Assembly (NCBI RefSeq): GCF_000423125.1
Contig: NZ_AUHJ01000013.1
Coordinates: 59,494 to 123,493, forward strand
Direction of reading: 5' to 3'
Source of the DNA: Haliea salexigens DSM 19537
Lineage (GTDB): Bacteria > Pseudomonadota > Gammaproteobacteria > Pseudomonadales > Halieaceae
Length of the DNA stretch: 64,000 nucleotides
Position numbers and translations under genes: made by a program. Under the pieces are notes generated by a model. The model saw only the letters and a list, made by a program, of their open reading frames with translations, did not search any database and was not told the DNA's origin. Within the stretch, counting starts at the first letter, position 1. Each line of letters starts with the position of its first letter. This document shows, in pieces, positions 7,667-16,136 of this stretch.

Positions 7667-9956
7667 GCAGCGGGTGAGCGTGCGTGAGCTGGCGCTGTTC
7701 TGCCACCGCAGCGGCGATATCGATCATCGTTTCACGCCGTCTCCCACCGGTCAGCAGGGTATTGAAGGGCACCAGCGAATCTATCGCCGGCGCCCGGCAA
7801 GCTACCGCGCCGAATTCCCCGTGCAGTGTGTCTGGGAAGGGGATGCCGGGCTGCCGGCGCTGCGGGTCACAGGCCGCGCAGACGGCTACGACCACAGCCA
7901 GGCCCTGGTGGAGGAAATCAAGACCTGCCGCGTTGATCCGGCACGTATTCCGGCCTCGGTGACGCAGCTGCACCTGGCCCAGGGACGGCTCTATGCAGCG
8001 CTGATAGCGGCCAGCGAAAACTTGCCGGCGCTGGCCGTGCAACTGACCTGGTTGCAGCTCGATACCGACGAGGAATACCCGCTGCGCCAGGACTACAGCC
8101 GCGCGGAACTGGATGCGTTCCTGCACGCCACGCTGCGGCGCTATAGCGAGTGGCTGGCACAGGTGCAGCGCCGTTTGCAGCGGCGCGATGTCAGCCTCTC
8201 GACGCTCCCCTTTCCTCATGCACAGTTCAGGGCCGGACAGCGTGAGCTATCCGAGCGGGTCTACAAGTGCATTCATCAGGCGGGCCAGCTGTTGCTGGAA
8301 GCCCCTACCGGCATTGGCAAGACTGCCGCGGTGCTCTACCCCGCATTGAAGGCGCTGGGTACCGGGCGTCATGACAGGGTGGTATTTGCCACCACACGCG
8401 TCAGCGGGCGACGCGCGGCGGAGCAGGCCATGACGCGGTTTGTGGAGAAAGGCTATGGCGGCAACGCACTCAGTCTCACGGCCAAAGAGCAGGCCTGCCT
8501 GGCGCCGGGCAAGGCCTGTCACGCAGATGATTGCCCCTATGCCCGCGGCTACTATGATCGCCTGCCGGCGGCGTTGGATGAAGCGCTTGCAGCGCCCCTG
8601 CTGGACCGCGAAGGGCTGGCGGATATTGCCGGGCGGCACGCGGTGTGCCCCTATCAGTTGAGCCTGGACCTGGTGCCCTGGGTAGACGTGATTGTGGCGG
8701 ACGTACACCACATCTTCAGCCCCACCGCGAACCTGGCAGAGCACCTGACGGCTAGCGGCGGGCGCTGGACCGTTTTGTTGGACGAGGCCCACGGCCTGCC
8801 CGATCGCGCCCGGGGCATGTACGGCGCCGAATTGCCGAAGGCGCTGGTGATGTTCGCCCGTCGTGAGGCCCCTGCGGCCACACGGCGTGTGCTGGAGCGG
8901 CTCAACCGCCAGCTACTGGCCCTGTTGAAGTTTGACTGGTCAACGCCCGATGGACACTGGCTGGATGCGGTGCCCGAGCCACTGGCCAGGGCGCTGGCCG
9001 AGTGCGTTGAAGCCGTCAACGCCGAGCAGGCGCTGGATGCCTTTGTGCTGCAGTCGCGGCCCGCTCTGCGCGATGTCTACTTCCTGGCGCTGCAGTGGCA
9101 GCGCCTGCTGGAGTGCTGGGGCAGTGAATTTCGTCTGGAGCTGGAGCGTGGCACCGGCCCCCAGGGCCTGCTGTTGCGGGTGCATTGCCTGGAACCCTCA
9201 CGACTGCTGGCCCTGCGCCATCAGGCGATGCACGCTCTGGTGGCGTTTTCCGCCACTCTGAGCCCGCAACGGTGGGCGCTGGATACCCTGGGGCTGCAGG
9301 CGGGGGCAGTTGCCTGGTGCACGCCCTCGCCGTTCAGCCGCGACCAGTTGCAGGTGCAAATTGCTACGCATGTGGATACCCGTCTGCAGCAGCGCGAGGC
9401 GAGCTTGCCGGTGCTGGCTGCGCTGTTGCGTCAATGGCTGCTCAGCGAGCCGGGTAACTGCCTGCTCTATTTTCCGTCGTATCGCTACCTGGAGGCTTGC
9501 ATGCAGCTCATGCTGATGCAGGGTTGGCCGGACGGGCGCCAGCGCTGGGTGCAGGGCCGCGCCGGGCAGGGCGGCGCAGAGCTGCTGCCGCTGCTGCAGC
9601 AGGCACGGGATGTGGCGGCTTTCTGTGTGCTGGGTGGCGCCTTCGGCGAAGGCATCGACTTGCCGGGCGATGAACTGCACAGCGTGGTGGTGGTGGGTGT
9701 CGGCCTGCCGCAGCTGAGCCCGGGTAACGAGCAGCTGCGCCAGTTATACGGCAGTCGCTATGGCAGTGGCTTCGCCTACGCCTACCAGTACCCTGCGGTG
9801 CAGAAGATCAGCCAGGCCCTGGGCCGCGTGGTGCGCACCAGCACCGACCGCGGCAAGGCACTGCTGGTGGACACCCGCTACGCCGATCCGGGTTGGCGTC
9901 AGCTGCTGCCGCCCTGGTGGGAGTATCGGGATTACCCGACTGCGGGTGGTCGGTAG
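7659..9956 (+). CDS. Rad3/DinG-type Fe-S helicase with N-terminal PD-(D/E)XK nuclease
   Basis: A 765-residue fusion. Residues about 1-170 form a Cas4/RecB-like nuclease domain: D75 in GRADGYD, E86-I-K88, then Q103 and Q108 with Y112. The helicase follows: Walker A APTGIGKT at 215-222, four Cys for a 4Fe-4S cluster (C280, C287, C292, C330), DEAH box at 375-378, and motif VI QALGRVVR near the end. It is an XPD/DinG-type 5'-3' SF2 helicase. The start at 7659 overlaps the FAN1-like gene. The long upstream extension of the frame is shadow. Its 3' end overlaps the convergent cfa-like gene by 25 bases. Confidence 0.9.
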   Translation: MTEQRVSVRELALFCHRSGDIDHRFTPSPTGQQGIEGHQRIYRRRPASYRAEFPVQCVWEGDAGLPALRVTGRADGYDHSQALVEEIKTCRVDPARIPASVTQLHLAQGRLYAALIAASENLPALAVQLTWLQLDTDEEYPLRQDYSRAELDAFLHATLRRYSEWLAQVQRRLQRRDVSLSTLPFPHAQFRAGQRELSERVYKCIHQAGQLLLEAPTGIGKTAAVLYPALKALGTGRHDRVVFATTRVSGRRAAEQAMTRFVEKGYGGNALSLTAKEQACLAPGKACHADDCPYARGYYDRLPAALDEALAAPLLDREGLADIAGRHAVCPYQLSLDLVPWVDVIVADVHHIFSPTANLAEHLTASGGRWTVLLDEAHGLPDRARGMYGAELPKALVMFARREAPAATRRVLERLNRQLLALLKFDWSTPDGHWLDAVPEPLARALAECVEAVNAEQALDAFVLQSRPALRDVYFLALQWQRLLECWGSEFRLELERGTGPQGLLLRVHCLEPSRLLALRHQAMHALVAFSATLSPQRWALDTLGLQAGAVAWCTPSPFSRDQLQVQIATHVDTRLQQREASLPVLAALLRQWLLSEPGNCLLYFPSYRYLEACMQLMLMQGWPDGRQRWVQGRAGQGGAELLPLLQQARDVAAFCVLGGAFGEGIDLPGDELHSVVVVGVGLPQLSPGNEQLRQLYGSRYGSGFAYAYQYPAVQKISQALGRVVRTSTDRGKALLVDTRYADPGWRQLLPPWWEYRDYPTAGGR

Positions 9957-11200
9957 CCGGGCTTGGCAAAGGCGAGCTGCACGGTGCCGATAATGCGCTC
10001 CCGGAATCCCCCTTCGCAGTAACAAAGATAAAACTCCCACATGCGGATAAACTGGTCATCGAAGCCCTGGCGGCGCACGGTGTCGAGTTGCGCCATGAAG
10101 CGCTCGCGCCAGGCGGCGAGGGTGCGCGCGTAGTCCAGCGTGATATCGCGCAGGTGTACCATCTGCATATCGGTGTCGCGCGCCAGGTGCTGGGCAATCA
10201 CCGCCAGCGACGGCAGGCAGCCCCCCGGGAAAATGAAGCGCTTGATGAAGTCTACGGTGTCGCGCGCCTGCTGATAACGCTGGTCGCTGATGGTAATGGC
10301 CTGGATCACCATTTTGCCGTGTGGCTTCAACAGTTCGCTGCAGCGCGCGAAATACGTGCCGTAGAACTGGTGCCCCACCGCTTCAATCATCTCGATGGAA
10401 ACCAGCTTGTCGAACTGCCCTGTAAGGGTGCGGTAGTCCTCACAGAGGACGGTAACCCGGTCGCCCAGGCCAAGCTCGGCAACGCGCTCACAGGTGGCCG
10501 TGTACTGTTCCGCGGAGATGGTGGTGGTAGTGACCCGGCAGCCGTAGCGCTGTGCGGCGTGAATGGCCATGCCGCCCCAGCCAGTACCGATTTCCAGCAG
10601 GTGATCGTCGGGCTCAAGCTCCAGCTGCCGGCAAATCTCATCGAGTTTGGCCAGCGATGCGGTCTCCAGCGAGGAATCCGCATCGGGAAAGATGGCCGCC
10701 GAATACATCATGGTCGGGTCAAGGAACAGGCGGAAGAAGTCGTTGCCCAGATCGTAGTGGGCGGCAATGTTGCGGCGCGAACCGGAATGGGTGTTGCGGT
10801 TCATGCCGTGGGCCAGCTTCAGGCCCAGACGTACCAGCCAGGACTGGCCGCCCTCCATGGCCTCCATGGTCAGCATGTTGGCGCTGAACAGGCGCGTCAC
10901 GGTGGTCAGGTCGGGCGTGGACCAGTCACCCTCGATGTAGGCCTCGCCCGAGCCGATGGTGCCGCCGGACAGCAGCTTGCCGTACACAGCGGGGTTGTGC
11001 ACCGTCACTTCCGCGTGCGGTTCCCCGTCATGCTGAGAATTGCCAACGCGGAATGTCTCGCCGCCATCGTGCAGGGTGAGGCTGCCAACCGTGAAGTTGC
11101 CGAGTACGCGCAGCAGCAGCTTGCGCGCCAGCTGATGGTTGGACCAGCGCTTGCCGGCCTTGGTTTGCAGCCGCACCTGGCTGACACTCATGTCGTTCAT
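9932..11200 (-). CDS. Cfa-like SAM-dependent lipid methyltransferase
   Basis: A 422-residue member of the cyclopropane-fatty-acyl-phospholipid synthase family, which methylates unsaturated acyl chains of membrane lipids using SAM. SAM-binding motif IGTGWGG is at 204-210, and HYDLGND at 148-154 is typical. The conserved acidic residue E273 (MIEAVG) and Y391 are present. Two positions that form the bicarbonate site in E. coli Cfa appear replaced: Cys139 by A168 (YSAAIF) and His266 by Q300 (IQAITI). It may therefore be a methyltransferase that does not close the cyclopropane ring. It is the last gene of an operon with DUF1365 and an FAD oxidoreductase, placed under an ECF-type promoter. Confidence 0.9.
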   Translation of the reverse strand: MNDMSVSQVRLQTKAGKRWSNHQLARKLLLRVLGNFTVGSLTLHDGGETFRVGNSQHDGEPHAEVTVHNPAVYGKLLSGGTIGSGEAYIEGDWSTPDLTTVTRLFSANMLTMEAMEGGQSWLVRLGLKLAHGMNRNTHSGSRRNIAAHYDLGNDFFRLFLDPTMMYSAAIFPDADSSLETASLAKLDEICRQLELEPDDHLLEIGTGWGGMAIHAAQRYGCRVTTTTISAEQYTATCERVAELGLGDRVTVLCEDYRTLTGQFDKLVSIEMIEAVGHQFYGTYFARCSELLKPHGKMVIQAITISDQRYQQARDTVDFIKRFIFPGGCLPSLAVIAQHLARDTDMQMVHLRDITLDYARTLAAWRERFMAQLDTVRRQGFDDQFIRMWEFYLCYCEGGFRERIIGTVQLAFAKPGYRPPAVG

Positions 11201-11201
11201 A

Positions 11202-11957
11202 TTACGCTCCAGACGTTCTCGAACCGGGGTGGTCGTGCACGGGCACCCCTTTGATAAACAGGCGCAGGGCCTGCCAGTAAATACCCAGGGCCACCTTGAG
11301 TGTCATCACTGGATAGCTCCAAAGAATGCGGTTCAGGTTGCGGCCATTCATGGGGCGGGCACGCAAACTCAGGCTGGCATCGAAAATGCGGCCTTCTGCC
11401 GTCTCCGTGGCCAGGTGGATGGCCAGGCGCTCCCCGGGGATGTTGCTGCGCCATACATAGCGCATGTCCATGGGGTTGAAGGGCGACACATGCAGCGCCT
11501 TGTCAAATTCCTGCTCCAGCCAGCTTCCCGCGTCCGGGCCCTGAAGCACGTAGCTGTGGCGCTCGTCCCACGGCGTGTTGGTGACCTCTGCTACCAGGTA
11601 TTCAAGCCGGCTCTCATCCTCATTGAAACAGTAGTAGCAGGCGATCGGGTTGATCTGGTAACCGAAGTAGCGCAGGTTGGCGAGCAGGTAAATGGGCCCG
11701 CTGTGCTCGGCGCCGGTTTCTTCACGAATGCGGCGGCGCACCTCTTCTGCAAGCGGCAGCGCGGGATCACCCAGAAAGTCACTGCGCAGGAAGCGGGCCG
11801 GCGCCCAGCGTGTGCTGGACCACAGCCAGCGCCCGGCAAACAGCTGCGGCAACTCGTCCAGGCATATCCAGGGCATGAATACGCGGTAACTGAAGGCGTG
11901 CGCGCGCGGCGAGAAACGCCGGTGGCGCAGCGTGCCTTGGTATAGCCGGGACTTCAC
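11202..11957 (-). CDS. DUF1365 family protein
   Basis: A 251-residue DUF1365 protein. The family has no established biochemical function, but its genes recur beside COG2907 oxidoreductases and Cfa-like enzymes, implying a role in modifying membrane fatty acids. Characteristic segments: RHRRFSPRAHAFSYRVFM near the N-terminus and NPIACYYCFNED mid-protein. No signal peptide is evident. It overlaps the upstream FAD oxidoreductase by four bases (ATGA) and stops two bases before the Cfa-like gene, so the three are one transcriptional unit. Confidence 0.9.
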   Translation of the reverse strand: MKSRLYQGTLRHRRFSPRAHAFSYRVFMPWICLDELPQLFAGRWLWSSTRWAPARFLRSDFLGDPALPLAEEVRRRIREETGAEHSGPIYLLANLRYFGYQINPIACYYCFNEDESRLEYLVAEVTNTPWDERHSYVLQGPDAGSWLEQEFDKALHVSPFNPMDMRYVWRSNIPGERLAIHLATETAEGRIFDASLSLRARPMNGRNLNRILWSYPVMTLKVALGIYWQALRLFIKGVPVHDHPGSRTSGA

Positions 11958-13213
11958 GCGGCGGCCTTGACCGCCTGGTTGATGCCGTCCGCCACGCGCA
12001 GCGCGCTCACCACGCCGTCTTCGTGGAAGCCGTTGTGCCAGTAGGCGCCACAGTACCAGGTGTTGCGCGAGCCATTGATATCCTGCCAGCGCTGCTGGGC
12101 CTTGATGCCCTCGAGGGAGAACACCGGGTGAGCGTAGTTGAAAGTGCCCAGTACGCGGTTGGGGTTGATGGAGGCCGTGTCGTTGAGGGTCACGCAGAAA
12201 GTTTCCGGTGCATTCAGGCCCTGCAGGATGTTCATGTTGTAGGTGACCACCGCGCGGCCGGAGTCCACCCCGAGGCGGTAGTTCCAGCTCGACCAGGTTT
12301 TGCGGTTCCGGGGCAGCAGACGCACATCAGTATGCAGCACCACCTCATTGTTCTGGTAGGGCAATGCGCCGAGAATCGCGCGCTCATCCTGCGAGGCATC
12401 CGCCAGCATATTCAAGGCCTGGTCGGAGTGTGTGGCAATCACGACCTGGTCAAAACGGAAGCTGCGGCCGTCGCGCAGGGACAGGTCAACGCCGCGTGGG
12501 TCACGATTGATGTGGGTCACCGTGCTGGCCGTGTGTATACGGTCTTCGAAGCGCTGGCAGAGCGGCCGCAGGTATTCGCGCGACCCACCTTCTACCACGC
12601 GCCACTGAGGCCGATTATTGACCGAGAGCAGGCCGTGGTTGCGGAAAAAGCGCAGAAAAAACTCCAGCGGGAAGTCGGTGACACTGGCACAGTCTGACGA
12701 CCAGATCGCCGACGCCATGGGTACCAGATAGTGGCTGCTGAATGCGGTACCGTAGCGCTTGCGTTCGAGGTAGTGCCCGAGCGTTTCCCCTGCCTGCAAC
12801 AAGCCCCCGTCCAGGTCGGCTACCGCCTCGCGGTTGAAGCGCAGGATGTCGCGCACCATGCCGAGGAAGCGCGGGGAGGCGAGGTTGCGACGTTGGGCGA
12901 ACAGGGTGTTGATGCTGCTGCCGGAGTACTCCAGGCCGCTTTCGATATCGTTCACGCTGAAGCCCATTTCCGTGGGCCTGCTGCTCACTCCCAGCTCATC
13001 CAGCAGGGCAATGAAATTGGGGTAGGTCCAGTCGTTATAGACAATAAAGCCCGTGTCGACCGCATAGCGGCGGGTGCCGAGTTTGACGTCGACAGTGGCC
13101 GTGTGTCCGCCGATTTGTGTGCCCGCCTCAAAGACCGTCACGCGATGCTGGCGGCTTAGATAGTGGGCACAGGACAAGCCGGAAATGCCCGAACCGATAA
13201 CTGCGATATCCAA
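11954..13213 (-). CDS. FAD-dependent oxidoreductase (COG2907, amine-oxidase fold)
   Basis: A 419-residue NAD(P)/FAD-binding flavoprotein of the COG2907 type. The N-terminus has a Rossmann dinucleotide motif (IAVIGSGISGLS), followed by FEAGTQIGGH, typical of phytoene-desaturase/amine-oxidase relatives. It may desaturate or oxidise acyl chains; the substrate is unknown. I chose TTG at 13213 because GGAGG lies 12-16 bases upstream and the protein then begins immediately with the FAD-binding strand. An upstream TTG at 13234 is the alternative. It is the first gene of the operon and diverges from the ECF sigma gene. Confidence 0.88.
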   Translation of the reverse strand: MDIAVIGSGISGLSCAHYLSRQHRVTVFEAGTQIGGHTATVDVKLGTRRYAVDTGFIVYNDWTYPNFIALLDELGVSSRPTEMGFSVNDIESGLEYSGSSINTLFAQRRNLASPRFLGMVRDILRFNREAVADLDGGLLQAGETLGHYLERKRYGTAFSSHYLVPMASAIWSSDCASVTDFPLEFFLRFFRNHGLLSVNNRPQWRVVEGGSREYLRPLCQRFEDRIHTASTVTHINRDPRGVDLSLRDGRSFRFDQVVIATHSDQALNMLADASQDERAILGALPYQNNEVVLHTDVRLLPRNRKTWSSWNYRLGVDSGRAVVTYNMNILQGLNAPETFCVTLNDTASINPNRVLGTFNYAHPVFSLEGIKAQQRWQDINGSRNTWYCGAYWHNGFHEDGVVSALRVADGINQAVKAAA

Positions 13214-13294
13214 TGGTGTGATTCCTCCCGGCAAGGTGGCAGCAGTCTGCTGGGCGACTGCAAGCTCATGTGCCTGATTGTTTACCTGATGGCC

Positions 13295-13324
13295 AGATTA
13301 CGCCGGCATGCTGTCGCTGGATCA
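13295..13324 (-). promoter_or_regulatory. ECF-sigma promoter for the oxidoreductase-DUF1365-Cfa operon
   Basis: On the minus strand TGATCC (13324-13319) is followed after 18 bases by TAATCT (13300-13295). The divergent sigma gene has the same TGATCC-N18-TA..CT layout. TGATCC is the -35 element known for Rhodobacter RpoE (ECF11) promoters. The predicted transcript start lies about 75 bases before the TTG start codon. Confidence 0.7.
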
Positions 13325-13347
13325 TAGTACTTATTTATAGGGTCATT

Positions 13348-13377
13348 TGATCCGCTTATCCGGCGGGGGCGTATACT
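13348..13377 (+). promoter_or_regulatory. ECF-sigma autoregulatory promoter for the sigma/anti-sigma operon
   Basis: TGATCC (13348-13353), 18-base spacer, TATACT (13372-13377). It mirrors the divergent promoter 24 bases away. Transcription would begin about 25-30 bases before the sigma gene start, consistent with autoregulation of an RpoE/ChrR pair. Confidence 0.7.
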
Positions 13378-13410
13378 CGCCTGAACACAGTCAAAAAAAA
13401 CGCGGGTGCA

Positions 13411-14013
13411 GTGGTGGAGAAAAGGAACGACAGTGCTTCAGACGGCTGGCAAGGCCCTACTGGGCGGCGTACCGACGAGTGGAGCGAATGCCTCACGCAA
13501 ATCGCTGCGACCGGTGACAGAGCGGCGTTTACGCGTTTCTTTCGGCACTTCGCACCGTTGATCAAGGCTTTCGCGTTGTCGGGGTCAAGCCTCTCAGCGG
13601 CGCACGCGGACGAGTTGGTGCAGGAAGTGATGCTCAAGGCCTGGCAGAAAGCGTCAGCGTTCAACCCGGAGAAGGCCGCTGCCAGCACCTGGGTGTACAC
13701 GATAGCGCGCAATTGCCGGACGGACATGTTCCGCCGCCTGCAGAAGTTCGACACGCCATTGGCGGCCGATGACTTCATGCCGGACCAGGAGCCGAGCGAG
13801 CCGTTTGCCATGCTGCAAAGCCGGCGCAGCCGGGACACCATTCACGCGTTGATGGGTACGCTGCCTCCGGATCAGGCACAGATACTCGCCAAGGTGTACA
13901 TGGAAGGGAAGTCGCATGCCGAGGCAGCGGCTGAGTTGGATCTCCCGCTGGGAACCGTGAAGTCACGGGTGCGGCTGGCGATCCAGAAATTGCAAATTCA
14001 GATAGACAGGTAA
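13411..14013 (+). CDS. rpoE: ECF-family RNA polymerase sigma factor (RpoE/ECF11-like)
   Basis: A 200-residue ECF sigma factor with region 2 (HADELVQEVMLKAW, around residues 65-80) and region 4 helix-turn-helix (LPPDQAQILAKVY through LGTVKSRVRLA). It would direct RNA polymerase to the TGATCC-type promoters on both sides of the intergenic region. It sits 13 bases upstream of a ChrR anti-sigma factor, the arrangement of the Rhodobacter RpoE-ChrR singlet-oxygen response. GTG at 13411 gives the full frame; GTG at 13414 is equally possible and no strong ribosome-binding site decides. The symbol refers to the Rhodobacter-type gene, not E. coli sigma-E. Confidence 0.9.
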   Translation: MVEKRNDSASDGWQGPTGRRTDEWSECLTQIAATGDRAAFTRFFRHFAPLIKAFALSGSSLSAAHADELVQEVMLKAWQKASAFNPEKAAASTWVYTIARNCRTDMFRRLQKFDTPLAADDFMPDQEPSEPFAMLQSRRSRDTIHALMGTLPPDQAQILAKVYMEGKSHAEAAAELDLPLGTVKSRVRLAIQKLQIQIDR

Positions 14014-14026
14014 GCAACAGATTATC

Positions 14027-14683
14027 ATGGCCAAGTTTCATCCCAGAGTTGACCTACTGACCGAGTACGTGGCGGGCATTCTGCCACTGGCGCAGTCTGC
14101 CTGTATTTCGGCACACCTCAATTACTGCCCGCAGTGCCAGCAGCAGAGCGCCCGCCTGCAGGATCTGGGTGCCGTATTGTTCGATAGCCTCACGCCGGTG
14201 CCGGTCGGTGATGCACTGCTCAATACGGTGCTCGCGCGGCTGGACGAGGAGCCGCCGCTCAGCTACCGGCGCGCGCAGGACCCGGCTGTGGGACGCTTGC
14301 CCGCGCTGCTGCAGCGCCTGATGAAGGGTGACTTTTCTGAGCTGTCCTGGAACAAGATCACCTCGTCGCTGCGCATCAGCTACCTGAAAACCGGCGACCC
14401 GGGTTACGAGTTTGCGCTGTACCACATCAAGGCCGGTGGCAAGATTCCCGAGCACACCCACCGCGGCTCTGAAATGACGCTGGTGCTGCAGGGGGGGTTC
14501 TCTGACGCCGCTGGCAGCTACCACGAGGGCGATTTCCTGTTCCGCGAGGCCAGCGATACTCACGCTCCCACGGCGCTGCAGTCCGAGGACTGCATTTGCC
14601 TGGCGGTGCTGGATGCCCCCCTGCGCTTCACCAGCTGGAAATACCGCTGGATGAACCCGTTCCTGCAGCTGCGCGCAGGCTGA
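14027..14683 (+). CDS. chrR: ChrR-family zinc anti-sigma factor
   Basis: A 218-residue protein with the two ChrR domains. The N-terminal zinc anti-sigma domain has H5, H30, C34 and C37, matching the H-H-C-C ligand set of Rhodobacter ChrR offset by one residue. The C-terminal cupin has the metal-ligand set H143, H145, E149 and H179. The first domain would sequester the sigma factor; the cupin is needed to sense singlet oxygen or organic hydroperoxides and trigger release. It follows the sigma gene by 13 bases and is closed by a terminator. Confidence 0.93.
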   Translation: MAKFHPRVDLLTEYVAGILPLAQSACISAHLNYCPQCQQQSARLQDLGAVLFDSLTPVPVGDALLNTVLARLDEEPPLSYRRAQDPAVGRLPALLQRLMKGDFSELSWNKITSSLRISYLKTGDPGYEFALYHIKAGGKIPEHTHRGSEMTLVLQGGFSDAAGSYHEGDFLFREASDTHAPTALQSEDCICLAVLDAPLRFTSWKYRWMNPFLQLRAG

Positions 14684-14690
14684 TTCGACG

Positions 14691-14714
14691 GCCCCCTCCC
14701 GGGGGCTTTTTTTT
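14691..14714 (+). terminator. intrinsic terminator after chrR
   Basis: Six-base-pair GC stem (GCCCCC at 14691-14696 with GGGGGC at 14701-14706), four-base loop, then eight T. It starts seven bases after the chrR stop codon. Confidence 0.88.
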
Positions 14715-14992
14715 GTCTGCCTTCACCTATTTGCGGGATGGTGGAAGCCGCAGGCCATGGGATACTCAGGCATTGAGTCGGCCAATGCCGATCCCGCAAC
14801 TATTTGTCATGTGAATATTAGGCATAATTCCTTGACCGGGGTCTGTGTGCTACAGTCCCGTGCCGAAAAACAGGGAGAGCCGGATTCAGGGGTTACCGCA
14901 GGTTACAAAATAAAGCGCCAGACCCTGCTGTTCCGGCCACGACAACGACAGAAATCTCAACCGACACGCTTGAAAACGGGGTAGGAAGAACT
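14715..14992 (+). other. non-coding leader/promoter region of pnt operon
   Basis: No convincing gene lies in this stretch. It must hold the pnt promoter. An extended -10-like TGCTACAGT at 14848-14856 is the best candidate, but no good -35 is correctly spaced. Two interleaved inverted repeats (14871-14875 with 14923-14927; 14879-14884 with 14932-14937) could fold the transcript leader. The pntAA ribosome-binding site AGGAAG lies just before the ATG. Confidence 0.45.
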
Positions 14993-16135
14993 ATGCGCAT
15001 CGCAATTCCGAGGGAGACGCATCCGGGCGAAAACCGGGTGCCGGTCACACCGGAGACGGCCAAGAAACTCTGCCGTCTCGGTGCTGACCTGGTCATTGAA
15101 AGTGGGATGGGCGTTGGGTCCGGATTTACTGACGAAGAATACGTCGAAGCTGGCGCCACAGTCGGTGCCGACCGCGAGGCCCTGTTTCGCGAAGCGGATA
15201 TGCTGCTGCGCCTGCGCAAGCCGGAAAAAGCCGATATCGCCCTGATGAAGAAGGGTTGTATCCACATCAGCTACCTCGATCCCTTCAACGAGCACGACTT
15301 GGTGCGCACCCTGCAGCAGCAGGGTGTGACCGCGATCAGCATGGAAATGATCCCGCGCACCACGCGCAGCCAGAAAATGGACGCCCTGAGCTCTCAGGCC
15401 AACCTGGCAGGCTATGTGATGGTGATGCAGGCCGCTACCCACCTGCCGCGTATCTTCCCGATGATGATGACGCCGGCCGGCACACTCAAGCCCGCCAAGG
15501 TGTTCATCATCGGCGCGGGCGTCGCCGGCCTGCAGGCCATTGCTACCGCCAAGCGCCTGGGCGCGCGAGTCACCGCCTTTGATACCCGCCCGGTCGTTGC
15601 CGAGCAGGTGCAATCGCTGGGTGCCACCTTCCTCGACATCGACCTGGGGCAAACCGGCGAGACCTCTGGTGGCTACGCTACCGAACTGACGCCGGAACAG
15701 ATCCAGAAGCAGCGCGATGCACAAAAAGAAACCATTGCCGAGTCCGATGTGGTTATCACCACAGCGCAGGTGTTTGGCCGCAAGCCCCCGGTGATCGTGA
15801 CCAAAGACATGGTGGAAGGCATGAAGCCCGGCTCCGTGATTGTGGACATGGCCGCTGAAACCGGCGGCAACGTGGAAGGCTCGGTGCCCAATGAAGTGGT
15901 CACCGTGAACGGCGTGACCATCATTGGCAAGGGCAACCTGCCCAACGAAGTGTGCCGCGACGCCAGCCACATGTATGCCAGCAACCTGTTCAACCTCGTT
16001 GATGACGCCTGGGATAAGGAAAGCAACGCGTTCAAGATCGACTTCGAACACGACATCCTGCCCGGCTGCATCATCACGCACGGTGGTGAAGTCACAAACG
16101 AAACCATCAAGAACATCCTGGAGGGGGGCAACTGA
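14993..16135 (+). CDS. pntAA: NAD(P) transhydrogenase subunit alpha part 1
   Basis: The 380-residue soluble domain I of proton-translocating transhydrogenase, which binds NAD(H) and exchanges hydride with NADP(H) while protons cross the inner membrane. The N-terminus IAIPRETHPGENRVPVTP and the Rossmann motif GAGVAGLQAIATAKRLGA (about residues 172-189) are diagnostic. It is split from its membrane part as in Rhodospirillum and Pseudomonas, whereas E. coli PntA is a single chain. It is the first of three genes; pntAB starts one base after its stop. Confidence 0.96.
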   Translation: MRIAIPRETHPGENRVPVTPETAKKLCRLGADLVIESGMGVGSGFTDEEYVEAGATVGADREALFREADMLLRLRKPEKADIALMKKGCIHISYLDPFNEHDLVRTLQQQGVTAISMEMIPRTTRSQKMDALSSQANLAGYVMVMQAATHLPRIFPMMMTPAGTLKPAKVFIIGAGVAGLQAIATAKRLGARVTAFDTRPVVAEQVQSLGATFLDIDLGQTGETSGGYATELTPEQIQKQRDAQKETIAESDVVITTAQVFGRKPPVIVTKDMVEGMKPGSVIVDMAAETGGNVEGSVPNEVVTVNGVTIIGKGNLPNEVCRDASHMYASNLFNLVDDAWDKESNAFKIDFEHDILPGCIITHGGEVTNETIKNILEGGN

Positions 16136-16136
16136 T

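Noticed and set aside
14832..14856. TTGACC and TACAGT as a sigma-70 promoter for pntAA
   Set aside because: The spacing between the two hexamers is only 13 bases, too short for sigma-70.
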